Origin: Companilactobacillus bobalius
GTDB taxonomy: Bacteria; Bacillota; Bacilli; Lactobacillales; Lactobacillaceae
DNA length: 64,000 bases
Reading direction: 5' to 3'
Assembly: GCF_009764355.1 (NCBI RefSeq)
Contig: NZ_LNUA01000077.1
Span: 1 to 64,000, forward strand
Shown piece by piece: positions 42,475 through 52,578 of the stretch. Positions within the stretch are counted from its first letter, which is position 1. Every line of letters begins with the position of its first letter. A program made the translations under genes and the position numbers. The notes beneath the pieces were generated by a model that was not told where the DNA came from, made no database searches, and was given only the letters and a program-made list of their open reading frames with translations.

Positions 42475-44670
42475 ATGAAAAAATATAGAATGGTAGCTTT
42501 AGCTGGAATATTGCTATCAACCACAATTTTGGGAGCTAATACTTCAGTTATTAAGGCAACAACCAAATCAAAAGAAATTCATGTCAAAAATGAGTTAACA
42601 CAAGCAACTAATACTTCATCTGATGCGGCAGTAGTTGGTAAACAAAAATTTTCCGATTTGAAGGATGGCCAAACATTAAAGATTTCACCAATCTTTCAAG
42701 AGGATGTAGATAATAGCCGTGCAGGGTATGCAACTCTGTTACAAAATAAACTGGGAATTGTTGATGATAAAGGAAATTCATTGACGATGACAATTGAGCA
42801 GCGTGACAAGCAAACAAATTTTGCTACAAAGGTTAGTTATAAAGATGGTAAGCAAACTAAGGCCATTAACTTAGAATATAATTATTTCAAACCCGAATTG
42901 AGTTCAGAACGACAGGATCCAATGAATTATAAAGGGGACAGTCTACCAAGCAATTTTATGGATGCAATTACTAGTGGAAAGAATTTAAATAATGCTGGTA
43001 CTAACGTGCCCAAATCATCACACAATAGAACTGATTTAAATGGACATAAGGACGATGTTGAAACTGAAATAACCCATATGAGTTCCGATATAGATACTAA
43101 AGGTGGAGAGATTGAATTTACTCCTACTGATGTAACTTATGGTGTAAAAGGGGATTCTTTAATTCGACACGTAAAGATTTTTCAAGAGCCGGATTGGAAT
43201 CAATTAGCTAATCGAACTTTACAGTTGAATGATAAAGATGGTTTGAGTAAACCAGTTACGATTACTGATTCTAACGGTAATAAGTACTCTGTTACTATGA
43301 ACTCCGATGCGATTAATATTACTGAACCTGGTCAATATAAAGTGACATATGAAGCTACCGGTATTGATGATAGTGGAAAACCAGTTATTGATGAGGGAAG
43401 TCACGTTGTTGGTAATAATATTGTTTATACAAAACGAGATCAATTAATAACTGTTTCTGGTGATAAGACACAAGTAAATTACAATCTTATTATTAAGGAT
43501 AAGAAGACCGGTAATGTTATTGATACTCAATCTGGACAAGCAGTGGATGGCTCGACTGTGACGATTGATACGTCTAAGCTTCCTAGTGGTTATACATTAA
43601 GTGACGCTCAAAAGACCTTCAAAGTAGATGCTAAGAATCCATCTAAGACTATTGAAATTTCTAAGAATGTTAATTATAACGTTAAATATTTAGACAAGGA
43701 TACTAATCAACAAGTAGGTAAAAATGTAACTGGTGTAGGTAACGAAGGCAGTTCAATTGTTTTGCAGGCACCGAGTGGATATGATTTTGCGGATACTTCG
43801 GATATGATATTGACCTTAGACAGTCAGGCATCTCAAAAGACTATTTATTTAATGAAAAAGGCAGCTCCTAGTATTCCAGTTGAAAGATTGAATTATACGA
43901 TTCAATATAAGGATTCAGCTACTAGTGAAGTAGTTGATAAGACGACAGGACAGGGTAATTTAGGAGATTATATCAACGTTGAAGTACCCAATGGTTATAG
44001 TTTAGCCGATCTGTCCTCACATGGCTTTTTGCTCAATAAAGAGAATATGACTTTTACCAGTTATGTAACTAAGGCTAATACATCTTATAGTATTTCTTAC
44101 ATTGATGAGTCCACTAACAAAGAAGTAGGAACTCAGACAGGTAGGGGAGCCGACGGTGCAAATCTCAATTTGAAAGTGCCAACGGGTTACGCTTTGGTCA
44201 ACGCTAACGATGCTATTTATCAGATTAATAGTGGCAATAAGAATGTTAAAATTTCCGTGAAAAAAGTAGCTGACAGTGATGATTTAGGATTGGTTTCAAC
44301 TTATCCTGATGGTGGTTCCGTCCAAGTTTATGATATTAATGGAAAAGCTGTAAATGTTGAATTAGGCCAAGCAAGTGATTGGGTAACTGATCAATTAAAA
44401 ACCATTAATGGAGTTGAATACTATCGAGTTGCAACTGATAAATACATTAGGAAAGATAGGGCTTATAAGTATGTACCATTTAGTGATGTAGTTACAACTT
44501 CGAAAGAAACACCGGTATATGATTGTAAAGGCAAGGTAAGTACTGAAAAGGTGTTAGCTAAGGATACACCTTGGTACACCGATCGAATTGCTAAGATAAA
44601 TGGAACTAAAATGTATCGGGTAGCTACTAATATGTGGGTTAAAGCCAGTGAAGTACATTTGGAACATTAG
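42475..44670 (+). CDS. Secreted surface protein with MucBP-like repeats and C-terminal SLAP domains
   Basis: Predicted adhesin, about 731 aa. Signal peptide MKKYRMVALAGILLSTTILGA, cleaved near VIKATT. A unique N-terminal region (about 45-330) follows. Then come four MucBP-like repeats of about 65-75 residues, each starting like YNVKYLDKDTNQQVG or YTIQYKDSATSEVV and ending PSGY/PTGY. Two SLAP modules lie at the C-terminus (VYDINGKAV...YYRVATDKYI; VYDCKGKVS...MYRVATNMWV), which hold proteins to wall polymers non-covalently. There is no LPxTG. ATG at 42475 follows AGGGAGA; the open frame extends 59 codons upstream through a terminator and cannot be used. Binding partner (mucus or other) is inferred. 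Confidence 0.82.
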   Translation: MKKYRMVALAGILLSTTILGANTSVIKATTKSKEIHVKNELTQATNTSSDAAVVGKQKFSDLKDGQTLKISPIFQEDVDNSRAGYATLLQNKLGIVDDKGNSLTMTIEQRDKQTNFATKVSYKDGKQTKAINLEYNYFKPELSSERQDPMNYKGDSLPSNFMDAITSGKNLNNAGTNVPKSSHNRTDLNGHKDDVETEITHMSSDIDTKGGEIEFTPTDVTYGVKGDSLIRHVKIFQEPDWNQLANRTLQLNDKDGLSKPVTITDSNGNKYSVTMNSDAINITEPGQYKVTYEATGIDDSGKPVIDEGSHVVGNNIVYTKRDQLITVSGDKTQVNYNLIIKDKKTGNVIDTQSGQAVDGSTVTIDTSKLPSGYTLSDAQKTFKVDAKNPSKTIEISKNVNYNVKYLDKDTNQQVGKNVTGVGNEGSSIVLQAPSGYDFADTSDMILTLDSQASQKTIYLMKKAAPSIPVERLNYTIQYKDSATSEVVDKTTGQGNLGDYINVEVPNGYSLADLSSHGFLLNKENMTFTSYVTKANTSYSISYIDESTNKEVGTQTGRGADGANLNLKVPTGYALVNANDAIYQINSGNKNVKISVKKVADSDDLGLVSTYPDGGSVQVYDINGKAVNVELGQASDWVTDQLKTINGVEYYRVATDKYIRKDRAYKYVPFSDVVTTSKETPVYDCKGKVSTEKVLAKDTPWYTDRIAKINGTKMYRVATNMWVKASEVHLEH

Positions 44671-44705
44671 AAAAAAACTCAATCCGTTTTTGGATTGAGT
44701 TTTTT
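44671..44705. terminator. Bidirectional terminator
   Basis: AAAACTCAATCC / GGATTGAGTTTT with T-run, between the surface protein and the convergent P-type ATPase. Confidence 0.9.
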
Positions 44706-47040
44706 ACTTCCAATTAATTTTAGAAAATACTCTTCGACCCAGGACTTCACGCATGAACATGAAGAGAGGCCAAGCTGTTAAGAAGATAGCAACGAAGAGG
44801 TATGTGTACTGTAATGTCAAAATACTCTGTAATCCGAATGCTTTATTTCCAAAGATAAAGGTAATAATGAATAAAACAAACGAAATACCAATCATAACTT
44901 GTTTTCTGACTATCAACGGATTACTGATGGAAATCAAAGCACAGTAACCGATAATACCGATGGTGAAAACGCAAAGAGTTGAAGTTGTCGCAAAATTATA
45001 ATTAAAGTGTCGACCTAAAATTGAGATTGCTACGATAAAGATGATATTGCAGATAGCTGACGGTAAGGCAATTTCCATAACGTTTCGCATGAAACGTCCA
45101 GCTGGTGGCGTATAGTTTGGTTCCAAAGCTAAAATGAATGTTGGAATACCAACTGTTAAAGCGTTGATTGGTGTTAATTGAGATGGTTGGAAAGGATAGC
45201 CTGTTCCTAAAATAATGAAGAAGATCGACAAAACAACGGAGTAAATTGTTTTGATTAGGAATAAGGAAGCCACTCTTTCAACATTATTGATAACACGTCG
45301 ACCTTCATTGAGCATGAAAATCATTGAATCAAAGTTACGATTTAAAAGGACGAAATCGGCTGAGGCTTCGGCAGCATCACTTTCACCAGCAATAGCGATA
45401 CTACAGTCAGATTGGCGCATGGCTAGAACATCGTTAACACCATCTCCAGTCATACCAACAGTTAGACCATTATCTTGCATAGCCTTGATTAAATCGGCTT
45501 TTTGACTAGGACGAACTCGACCAAAGACTTTATATTTTTTGACTAATTCATGGTAGTCTTGGTCATCTGTAACGCTGCTCATATCAATATAACTATCGCC
45601 AGTAGCGATACCGGCTTGTGCAGCAACATTAGCGACTGTAACTGGATTATCTCCAGAAATAATTTTTAAATCGATTCCTTGATTCTTTAGATATGAAAAA
45701 GTAGAAGGAGCCTGCGGTCTAACTTCATCGGAAATCAATAATAAGCCTAGAAGAGTTTGTTGAGAATCTTCTTTAAGAATGGCAATGACACGGAAACCTT
45801 TTTCGGCTGCATGCTCAATTGTTTGAGTTACCTCGGAAGCAGGATTCTTGATAATAAATTCAGGGGCACCCATAATGTAACGAACGTTTTCTTCATCTAT
45901 AAACCCAGAATATTTGGTTTCAGATGAGAACGGAATAACTTTTTGAACCTCAGTTTGAAAAGCTTCAGCATTTAAATTTTTAATAGCTAAAGCAGTGGCA
46001 TTAGTTTCTTGGGTAACGTCGACGATTTCAGTAGCGATAGCTTGAACTTTTTTGACATCTAGATTGTCATAAGTAAGTGTCTTTTTAACAGTTAACTTAC
46101 CAGTGGTGATTGTACCAGTTTTATCAAGGCACAAAGTATCAACTCGAGCTAAAGTTTCAATTGCACTCAACGAACGAACCAGAATGTTACGTTTGGATAG
46201 ATTATAAGAACCAGTAGCTAAAGCCACAGCAGTCAATAGAACCAAACCTTCTGGAATCATTCCGATAACGGAAGCGGAAGTACCCAAAATTGATTGAGCT
46301 ACGTCTCCATTCTTTAAGAATGAGCGGAAAAATAAAAGAAGTCCAATTGGAATGATAGTGTATGTTAAAATCTTAATGATATTATTAATTATTTTCATTA
46401 AAACGCTAACAGATCTTTTTTCCTTACCAACAGCGGATGACAATTTAGAGACAAAACTTTCATGACCAACTTGAGTCAGTTGAATTTTAGCTTGTCCAGC
46501 GATGGCAAAACTACCCGAGAAGACTTCATTGTCAATTTGTTTGGTGATGGTATCGGATTCACCGGTAATACTGGATTCATTGATTTGTAGGCCATTAGAA
46601 TAACGAACGATTCCGTCAGCGGGAATTGTATCACCACGTTTAACCATAACGATGTCGTCTTCGACTAATTGGTCAATTGGAATTTCTTGTTTACGTTTAT
46701 CACGGATAACGGTAAAGTTTTGAGTATTGACCAGACTAATTTTATCGACGGTGATTTTAGCTCTAATTTCCTGATAACTTCCGATAATAATGTTAGCAAG
46801 TACGGGTCCTAAGAAGAACAAGTTCCGATATGAACCAGTCCAGAAGATTAGGATGGCGATGATCAGGTTTAAGAGATTGAATAATGTGAATAAGTTATCG
46901 GCCAAAATTTTTGGGATTGGTCGAGATAATTTTTTGATTTGGACATTTGTCAGCCCTTTTTGAACTTGAGTAGCGACTTGCTGACTCGTTAGTCCATCTT
47001 CGAGGCTGGTATATGTTTTCGGCTTTTTTATTTTTGCCAT
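44704..47040 (-). CDS. P-type cation-transporting ATPase (CtpE/Ca2+-type)
   Basis: Membrane pump of 778 aa. Actuator domain with INESSITGESD. The phosphorylation site is LCLDKTGTITTGKL, the nucleotide domain follows, and the hinge is VGMTGDGVNDVLAMRQSDCSIAIA. Helix M4 carries GMIPEGLVLLTAVALA. PEGL without a CPC motif excludes heavy-metal pumps and fits the calcium-type group; the best family match I can recall is mycobacterial CtpE. About eight to ten membrane helices with four near the C-terminus. The direction and ion (Ca2+ or other) are not decided by sequence. It diverges from the HAD gene at 47128. Confidence 0.88.
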   Translation of the reverse strand: MAKIKKPKTYTSLEDGLTSQQVATQVQKGLTNVQIKKLSRPIPKILADNLFTLFNLLNLIIAILIFWTGSYRNLFFLGPVLANIIIGSYQEIRAKITVDKISLVNTQNFTVIRDKRKQEIPIDQLVEDDIVMVKRGDTIPADGIVRYSNGLQINESSITGESDTITKQIDNEVFSGSFAIAGQAKIQLTQVGHESFVSKLSSAVGKEKRSVSVLMKIINNIIKILTYTIIPIGLLLFFRSFLKNGDVAQSILGTSASVIGMIPEGLVLLTAVALATGSYNLSKRNILVRSLSAIETLARVDTLCLDKTGTITTGKLTVKKTLTYDNLDVKKVQAIATEIVDVTQETNATALAIKNLNAEAFQTEVQKVIPFSSETKYSGFIDEENVRYIMGAPEFIIKNPASEVTQTIEHAAEKGFRVIAILKEDSQQTLLGLLLISDEVRPQAPSTFSYLKNQGIDLKIISGDNPVTVANVAAQAGIATGDSYIDMSSVTDDQDYHELVKKYKVFGRVRPSQKADLIKAMQDNGLTVGMTGDGVNDVLAMRQSDCSIAIAGESDAAEASADFVLLNRNFDSMIFMLNEGRRVINNVERVASLFLIKTIYSVVLSIFFIILGTGYPFQPSQLTPINALTVGIPTFILALEPNYTPPAGRFMRNVMEIALPSAICNIIFIVAISILGRHFNYNFATTSTLCVFTIGIIGYCALISISNPLIVRKQVMIGISFVLFIITFIFGNKAFGLQSILTLQYTYLFVAIFLTAWPLFMFMREVLGRRVFSKINWK

Positions 47041-47127
47041 ACTCTACCTACGACTGTTAGTTATTTTTAATTGAATGCTATATAATCTTTACATAACTTA
47101 AATTTAACATAAAAGGATGAATTTAAT

Positions 47128-47790
47128 TTGAACAATTTATTTTTTGATTTGGACGGAACCATTATTAATTCTGAAACAGGAATTATGAAAAGTTTGAGAT
47201 ATATGTACCAACATACCTTGGGATATATTCCTCATGATGATGCGACTTTGCATACTTTCATTGGACCAACTATAGGTGCCTCACTTCAAAAATACGATCA
47301 TTTAGCACCAGATGATCCGTTGATTAATCAAAGTATAGACGCCTTTAGGGAATATTATCAAGATGAAGGTTGGATGGAGTACACTGTTTATGATGGCGTT
47401 TTGGAGATGCTTCAAGAATTAAAGGAAGCCGACAAGCAATTATTTATAGCCACGTCTAAGCCAGAAATTTTTGCCAAAAGAATTATTGACCAATTAAATA
47501 TGAAAGAATATGTCAGACACGTTTTTGGTGCAGCTGAAGATGAGTCAGTTCGTTCATTAAAAGAAGATGTTATTTCTTATGGAATTGACAAAACTTCTGT
47601 TGAATTAGATACAAAGAATCTTGTTATGGTTGGGGATCGTAGCAGTGATATTGTAGGGGCACATAAAAACAATTTGAAGGCTATTGGTGTTACATATGGT
47701 TTTGGTGACTATGACGAATTAAAAGCCGCTAACTCTGAATGGATCGTCAACAAGCCTCAAGAAGTTGTTAATCTAGCTATGGAGAAATAA
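47128..47790 (+). CDS. HAD-family phosphatase (phosphoglycolate-phosphatase-like)
   Basis: 220 aa soluble hydrolase. Motif I LFFDLDGTIINSE (two Asp), cap domain with TLGYIPHDDATLHTFIGPTIGASL, motif II FIATSKPE, motif III Lys in KEDV, and motif IV VMVGDRSSDIVGAHKNN. GVTYGFGDYDEL is typical of the Gph/PpaX branch. The start is TTG with AAAGGATG upstream. It is followed within 2 nt by a membrane-protein gene and may form an operon with the next two genes. Substrate probably a small phosphate ester. Confidence 0.92.
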   Translation: MNNLFFDLDGTIINSETGIMKSLRYMYQHTLGYIPHDDATLHTFIGPTIGASLQKYDHLAPDDPLINQSIDAFREYYQDEGWMEYTVYDGVLEMLQELKEADKQLFIATSKPEIFAKRIIDQLNMKEYVRHVFGAAEDESVRSLKEDVISYGIDKTSVELDTKNLVMVGDRSSDIVGAHKNNLKAIGVTYGFGDYDELKAANSEWIVNKPQEVVNLAMEK

Positions 47791-47792
47791 TT

Positions 47793-48608
47793 ATGAGCAA
47801 GTCATTGTCTTACAATAGACACGGTTTTACATTAATTTTGTTATCAATTTGTTTGATGGTAATCGTCTTTTTGGGAATCACTCTGTCTACGGTTTTAAAT
47901 AGTAATTACGTGAAAAAAGTGGTCAGTAGCGAGGCAAATGTAACTTTGATCAAGAATTATACTAATCAAAGATTGGGAAGATTGGTCAACAGTTACTCCA
48001 TTTCGACTAATTTATCATCTGTTAACTTAACTAATAAAGATGTCAAAAAGATAATTAATACCTCCGTGGATGAGGTGTATAGCGATGACTCGCAATTAAC
48101 TATCGGTAGCGCCATACTAGCGACCATCAGCACTAAGTTAAAAGCTGAGGCCCAAAATTATGGTTTAAATATCGATAATGAAATTGATACAGTTATTAAA
48201 AGTAATGAAGATTTGATGAACCAAATTGTGGATAATGATTTAGGACCGATTGAAACGGTGATTGTTAAAATTCAAACTATTAAAAAATTAATTAAGATAG
48301 TCATGGTTGCGGCAGCTGGAATTTTTATTTTATTAGCAATCAGGTTACGTTCTAAAGTTGGTTCTAATATGTTGTTCTTCCACCATTTGGGAACGGTTGG
48401 TATCTGTACTTCGATTCTGTTGGCTATCGTATTGGGGTGTGTCTACTATCCACTGCAAGATATTATTGTAAGCAATATCGACTACAATGTTAGGGATGTA
48501 TTATACAATGTCCTCAATGGGATATTCCTGAGTTACATAACAATTATATTTATGGTATTTATCGTCAGTCTGATCGATTGGGGTAGTACGATGAAATATA
48601 AGTATTGA
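47793..48608 (+). CDS. Membrane protein of unknown function
   Basis: 271 aa. One N-terminal helix (FTLILLSICLMVIVFLGITL), a large extracytoplasmic helical region (about 35-170, Ser/Asn/Asp-rich), then three helices (IVMVAAAGIFILLAIRL, TSILLAIVLGCVYY, YITIIFMVFIVSLI). This is the outline of a sensor- or stalk-like membrane protein without a cytoplasmic enzymatic domain. No family recognised. It lies 2 nt after the HAD gene and almost touches the next gene. Confidence 0.7.
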   Translation: MSKSLSYNRHGFTLILLSICLMVIVFLGITLSTVLNSNYVKKVVSSEANVTLIKNYTNQRLGRLVNSYSISTNLSSVNLTNKDVKKIINTSVDEVYSDDSQLTIGSAILATISTKLKAEAQNYGLNIDNEIDTVIKSNEDLMNQIVDNDLGPIETVIVKIQTIKKLIKIVMVAAAGIFILLAIRLRSKVGSNMLFFHHLGTVGICTSILLAIVLGCVYYPLQDIIVSNIDYNVRDVLYNVLNGIFLSYITIIFMVFIVSLIDWGSTMKYKY

Positions 48609-48616
48609 GGTCGATA

Positions 48617-48961
48617 ATGAAAATTGAAGTAAGCAATGAGGCTCAAACTAAATTACAAAAATATATTGATGCAGGTAAAAAACTGCTTTTGGATCTGGAC
48701 GATGGTTTCGGTCGTTTTTCAGATGAGGGAACTTGTGCACTTTTAACGAAGTTCCGAATCATCATAGTTGATCCAACAGAGGACTTGTCTGATTACACAG
48801 TTCATCTCGACAGTGCTTTGGGGACGATTTATTTTAAAGATAGTGCAAAAGATTTCTTGGATGATTATATGAAATTGAAGGTTGACCCTAAGACACAACT
48901 GTTGATCTTTAGTAATTCTAGAGAAATAATTGATAAAAGTGTTAACATTATCAACCATTAA
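48617..48961 (+). CDS. Iron-sulfur cluster biosynthesis family protein (HesB/IscA-like fold)
   Basis: 114 aa. IEVSNEAQTKLQKYI and LLLDLDDGFGRFSDEGTCALLTKFRIIIVD, then DSALGTIYFKDSAKDFLDD, resemble the small HesB/YqkB-like family found in Firmicutes. The three Cys that bind clusters in IscA/SufA are not present; only one Cys (GTCALL) is seen, so direct scaffold activity is doubtful. The ATG at 48617 has GAGGT six bases upstream, 9 nt after the membrane-protein stop. Confidence 0.6.
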   Translation: MKIEVSNEAQTKLQKYIDAGKKLLLDLDDGFGRFSDEGTCALLTKFRIIIVDPTEDLSDYTVHLDSALGTIYFKDSAKDFLDDYMKLKVDPKTQLLIFSNSREIIDKSVNIINH

Positions 48962-48982
48962 AATTGAATAGAAAATATCTTG

Positions 48983-49021
48983 AGGGAGTTTGGAGACGTA
49001 TGTCTTCAGACTTCCTTTTTT
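48983..49021 (+). terminator. Intrinsic terminator
   Basis: GGGAGTTTGGAGAC / GTCTTCAGACTTCC (a few mismatches) with loop GTAT and a T-run. Confidence 0.8.
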
Positions 49022-49037
49022 ACTTTAGGCAGAAATT

Positions 49038-50678
49038 ATGAAAAAAACTTTTGAACAACACAAAATGCTTTTCATTTGGTTATTATTTCTTGTTATGAGC
49101 GTCATCATTATTTATATAACTGATTTAGCTAACGGTCATATTTGGTCTTATTTGGATGTTGATACTGACGGAAGATTTCATGTGTTGAGAATTGAAGGAC
49201 TATATCAAGCTTTAAAGCATGGTCAATTCTTTCCAACTGTGAATATGTCATTTATGAATGGTTTCGGTTATATTGCCAATATCTTTTATGCTGACCTTTG
49301 GCTTTATCCAGCGGCCATTTTAAGATTGATTGGTCTGACAACAGCACAGGCTTTCGTGACATATTATGTCATACTGAACTTTGTTACCTTTTTGATAGCT
49401 TTTTATACTTATCGTTACGTTAGTCATAACGATACTAAAAGCTTATTATTTAGCTTTATCTACACTTTGAGTGCTTATCGGATTTTTGATATGGTACGTA
49501 GATTTGATGTAGGTGAGACACTGACATTAACTTTTCTGCCAATTGTAATTCTGGGAGTCTATGAGCTTTTTTATGCTGATGCTGATAAGTGGAAGTTCTT
49601 GGCTTTGGGAATGACAATGGTCATTTATGCCCATGCACTATCACCAATATTGATTGGAATCTTCATATTTTTCGTGATTTTATTTAGAATCAAAACTTTG
49701 ATTAAAGAACCTCAACGGATTGTGAAATTGATTTATGCGGGGTTAACTGCTGCAGTATTGAGTCTGGCCTATTTCTTACCGATGTTTGAACAGTTGCATC
49801 AGACAAAATTTAAATTGACTTCACCACTAGTCGACGTTGCTCAGAGGAGTAATTCGTTTAAAGATATTTTGACTTGGAGTTTTACGAATAATCTTTATCA
49901 AGAGGGAATCGGGCTAGTCTGTATCGTCGTTGCTTTAACTATTCCATTTGTCATTTGGAAAGAAAAGAATTCAGCAGTACGTGACTTTGCAATCATTGGT
50001 GAAATATTTTTAGTGATGACGACAAATTTCTTTCCTTGGAAAATTTTGGAAAATACTCCATTGAAGATAATTCAGTTTCCTTGGCGGTTAAATATGTTGA
50101 TTACGATTCTATTCAGTACATTTTTAGTTGCTGATCCGTTACATTTATTTGAAAAAAGAAAATGGCAATTCGTTTTCGTTGGACTGGTAGTTTTACTTAC
50201 TTTGGTTTCGGAAGCAAATCTAATCAGAAGTTATCCTAATGAATATGATACTTATACTTCTTTTAATCATTTAGATTCTTACAGTATCGGTAGCGGTGAA
50301 GAATATTTACCTAAAGAAACCAGTTTAACTGAATTGCGTTTAACACCTCACGTTCCTGTGATTAAGGATGGTACTGTAAAAATTACCGAGTTCGCACAGG
50401 AGGGATCACAATTAAAATTTAATTTTACCAACGCTAAAGAGGCTAAGATTAGCTTGCCAATTATCGGTTATTACGGTTATTCATCTAAAAAGTCACTTGG
50501 CAATGTGTCAGCCTTGAAAATGAATTTGAGGACGGGCTTAGGTCAAGTGACTCTAAATGGTCAAGGGGTTGTTAGGGTTGAATATGTTCAAACATGGATT
50601 CAAAAATGTAGTAGAATTGTTTCGATATCTAGTTTATTGATCTTATTTGTTACTTTTTATTTTAGAAAAAAAGAATGA
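49038..50678 (+). CDS. Polytopic membrane protein, PTPS-related/YfhO-like (first of tandem pair)
   Basis: 546 aa with about 12 hydrophobic helices and a C-terminal extracytoplasmic domain (about 410-520), ending in one helix and a basic tail. DGRFHVLRIEGLYQALKHGQ and NMSFMNGFGYIANIFYADLWLYPAAILRL match the 6-pyruvoyl-tetrahydropterin-synthase-related membrane domain. This family resembles GT-C glycosyltransferases and YfhO-like proteins that glycosylate lipoteichoic acid or other polymers. An acidic Asp pair in the first loop (DVDTDGRFH) would be the GT-C-type active site. The sugar and acceptor are inferred only. Paralogue follows after 78 nt. Confidence 0.75.
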   Translation: MKKTFEQHKMLFIWLLFLVMSVIIIYITDLANGHIWSYLDVDTDGRFHVLRIEGLYQALKHGQFFPTVNMSFMNGFGYIANIFYADLWLYPAAILRLIGLTTAQAFVTYYVILNFVTFLIAFYTYRYVSHNDTKSLLFSFIYTLSAYRIFDMVRRFDVGETLTLTFLPIVILGVYELFYADADKWKFLALGMTMVIYAHALSPILIGIFIFFVILFRIKTLIKEPQRIVKLIYAGLTAAVLSLAYFLPMFEQLHQTKFKLTSPLVDVAQRSNSFKDILTWSFTNNLYQEGIGLVCIVVALTIPFVIWKEKNSAVRDFAIIGEIFLVMTTNFFPWKILENTPLKIIQFPWRLNMLITILFSTFLVADPLHLFEKRKWQFVFVGLVVLLTLVSEANLIRSYPNEYDTYTSFNHLDSYSIGSGEEYLPKETSLTELRLTPHVPVIKDGTVKITEFAQEGSQLKFNFTNAKEAKISLPIIGYYGYSSKKSLGNVSALKMNLRTGLGQVTLNGQGVVRVEYVQTWIQKCSRIVSISSLLILFVTFYFRKKE

Positions 50679-50756
50679 AAAAATAAGTATCTTTTACAAG
50701 AGGCTAGTTAGTATAATAAACGTATTGTGTTTATTACTAAGAAAGGTATTTTCGTT

Positions 50757-52466
50757 ATGCAATTAACATTTTTGAATAAAAAGAATTGGAAAAAAGTTGC
50801 AATCATCGTATTTACAATTGCACTTTTCCTACTGGTCAGCATTTTGGCCGTTTATCAAGCACAGATTTTTCAAGGCAAGATTTGGTCATTTTTAGGAACG
50901 AGTGATGATCGATTCCACAATATGAGAATTGAAGGATTATATCATTCATTGCTGCGCCACCAGTACTTCCCATTTATCAATATGTCGTTCATGAATGGTT
51001 TCGGCTACATTGTTAATATTTTTTATTCTGACTTTCTACTTTATCCAGCTGCATTCTTACGTTTAATGGGTTATTCAAGTGCTCAAGCAATTGTCGGATT
51101 AAATATTCTATTAACATTCTTGACGATGGGCGTATCTTTCCTTTGTTTCTATAAGATCAAGAAAGAATATTGGAGTAGTCTGGTTTTCAGTTTCGTGTAT
51201 ACATTATCGACATATCGAATGTATGATGTTCTATATCGTCATGATTTGGGTGAAGTGGGAGCATTCATTTTCTTACCGATAGCATTATTAGGTATTTATG
51301 AAATTTTTTACGGTGAACATAAAAATTGGTTGTATCTAACTTTTGGTATGACTGGAATTATTTATTCACATGCAATTACACCAATATTGATGGCTATTTT
51401 AATTGTTGCGGTAGCGCTTTGCCAAATTGGTGAATTGAAGAAAACACCAACTCGTTTACTTTCTCTTTGTTGGGCTACGATTTGTTCTTTGTTGTTAACG
51501 GCAGCCTATTTCTTACCAATGTTGGAGCAAGTAAAGCATACTAAATTTATTTTGACACAATCGAATTCTAATCTAGTTGCGGCTGCAGCTGATTTTTCCG
51601 ATATGGCTCATTCAAGTTTAAATAATGCTTATAATCAATCTAATCCTGGGATTTTGATGTTTTTTGCGGCAATAATCGTGTTTATTTCCTTGAGTAAAAT
51701 TGAGAATAAAGCTGTTCGTGATTTCTCATTGATTGGCGCAGTAATGTTGCTCTGCAGTACTAAATTGTTCCCTTGGGAGCTCTTGAATAAGACACCAATC
51801 AAGATGATTCAATTCCCATGGCGCTTTTATATGATTGCTTCATTATTGTTGGCAGTCTTTGTCGCCGCTGATCCGTTGGGAATATTTAAGAAGAGAACGA
51901 TGAAGACTTTATTGATAGTACTCGTTATGTTGTTAGCAATCTCTTCGGAATATCGTTTGGTAAATGATTCGCCGCTTCAAAGAAATACTTATGAGGCCTA
52001 TAGTAAGTCGGAACCTTATAGTATTGGAGCAGGTCAAGAGTATCTTCCTATAGGAACTAATTTGAGCAAACTACAAAGAAGTAAGCACAAACCTCAAGTA
52101 ACTAAAGGAAAAGCTAAGATTACCAATTTTAAACAGTATGGCACACGTTTAAGCTTTAATTTCAAAAACGCTAAACATGCCAAAGTTGATTTGCCAATTA
52201 TCGGTTATTACGGTTTCCAAAGCACGCAATCAAAGGGTAAAGTATCCAAGTTACGTGTAGATAAAACTAATAACAACTTGGCCCAAGTAACAGTCCACGG
52301 CAAAGGTAAGGTAGTAGTTGATTACTTTGAGACAACGACACAAAAGGTAGCTCGTCGTACTTCATTCTTATCATTACTAGTTATTATCGCAGTACTGTTT
52401 ATTAATAAATTGAATTTAATCGACTTCAGTAAAATTGAAGGCTTGAAGAGTAATAAAGAAAAATAA
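50757..52466 (+). CDS. Polytopic membrane protein, PTPS-related/YfhO-like (second of tandem pair)
   Basis: 569 aa, same layout as the previous gene: first helix (VAIIVFTIALFLLVSILAVY), loop GTSDDRFHNMRIEGLYHSL, then NMSFMNGFGYIVNIFYSDFLLYPAAFLRL, about 12 helices in all, and a basic extracytoplasmic C-terminal domain with IGYYGFQST. The two proteins are clearly homologous along their whole length but well diverged, so the duplication is old. ATG at 50757 follows AGAAAGGT; an earlier in-frame start at 50727 has no site. A terminator follows. Probable role in modifying a surface polymer, inferred. Confidence 0.75.
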   Translation: MQLTFLNKKNWKKVAIIVFTIALFLLVSILAVYQAQIFQGKIWSFLGTSDDRFHNMRIEGLYHSLLRHQYFPFINMSFMNGFGYIVNIFYSDFLLYPAAFLRLMGYSSAQAIVGLNILLTFLTMGVSFLCFYKIKKEYWSSLVFSFVYTLSTYRMYDVLYRHDLGEVGAFIFLPIALLGIYEIFYGEHKNWLYLTFGMTGIIYSHAITPILMAILIVAVALCQIGELKKTPTRLLSLCWATICSLLLTAAYFLPMLEQVKHTKFILTQSNSNLVAAAADFSDMAHSSLNNAYNQSNPGILMFFAAIIVFISLSKIENKAVRDFSLIGAVMLLCSTKLFPWELLNKTPIKMIQFPWRFYMIASLLLAVFVAADPLGIFKKRTMKTLLIVLVMLLAISSEYRLVNDSPLQRNTYEAYSKSEPYSIGAGQEYLPIGTNLSKLQRSKHKPQVTKGKAKITNFKQYGTRLSFNFKNAKHAKVDLPIIGYYGFQSTQSKGKVSKLRVDKTNNNLAQVTVHGKGKVVVDYFETTTQKVARRTSFLSLLVIIAVLFINKLNLIDFSKIEGLKSNKEK

Positions 52467-52474
52467 TATTCGGC

Positions 52475-52513
52475 AAATAACCAGTCAACTTTTTGTGGGC
52501 TGGTTATTTTTTG
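52475..52513 (+). terminator. Intrinsic terminator
   Basis: AAATAACCAG / CTGGTTATTT with T-run after the membrane-protein pair. Confidence 0.85.
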
Positions 52514-52530
52514 TTATCAAAAATGTATAT

Positions 52531-52559
52531 TTGACAATTATGTAAGCGCATTATATTAT
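52531..52559 (+). promoter_or_regulatory. Promoter of the second beta-glucoside operon with cre-like site
   Basis: TTGACA (52531-52536) and TATTAT (52554-52559), 17-bp spacer. TGTAAGCGCATTAT between them is a partial match to the cre consensus (three mismatches at the right end). Confidence 0.65.
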
Positions 52560-52578
52560 TAGAACTAGATATTAATAC

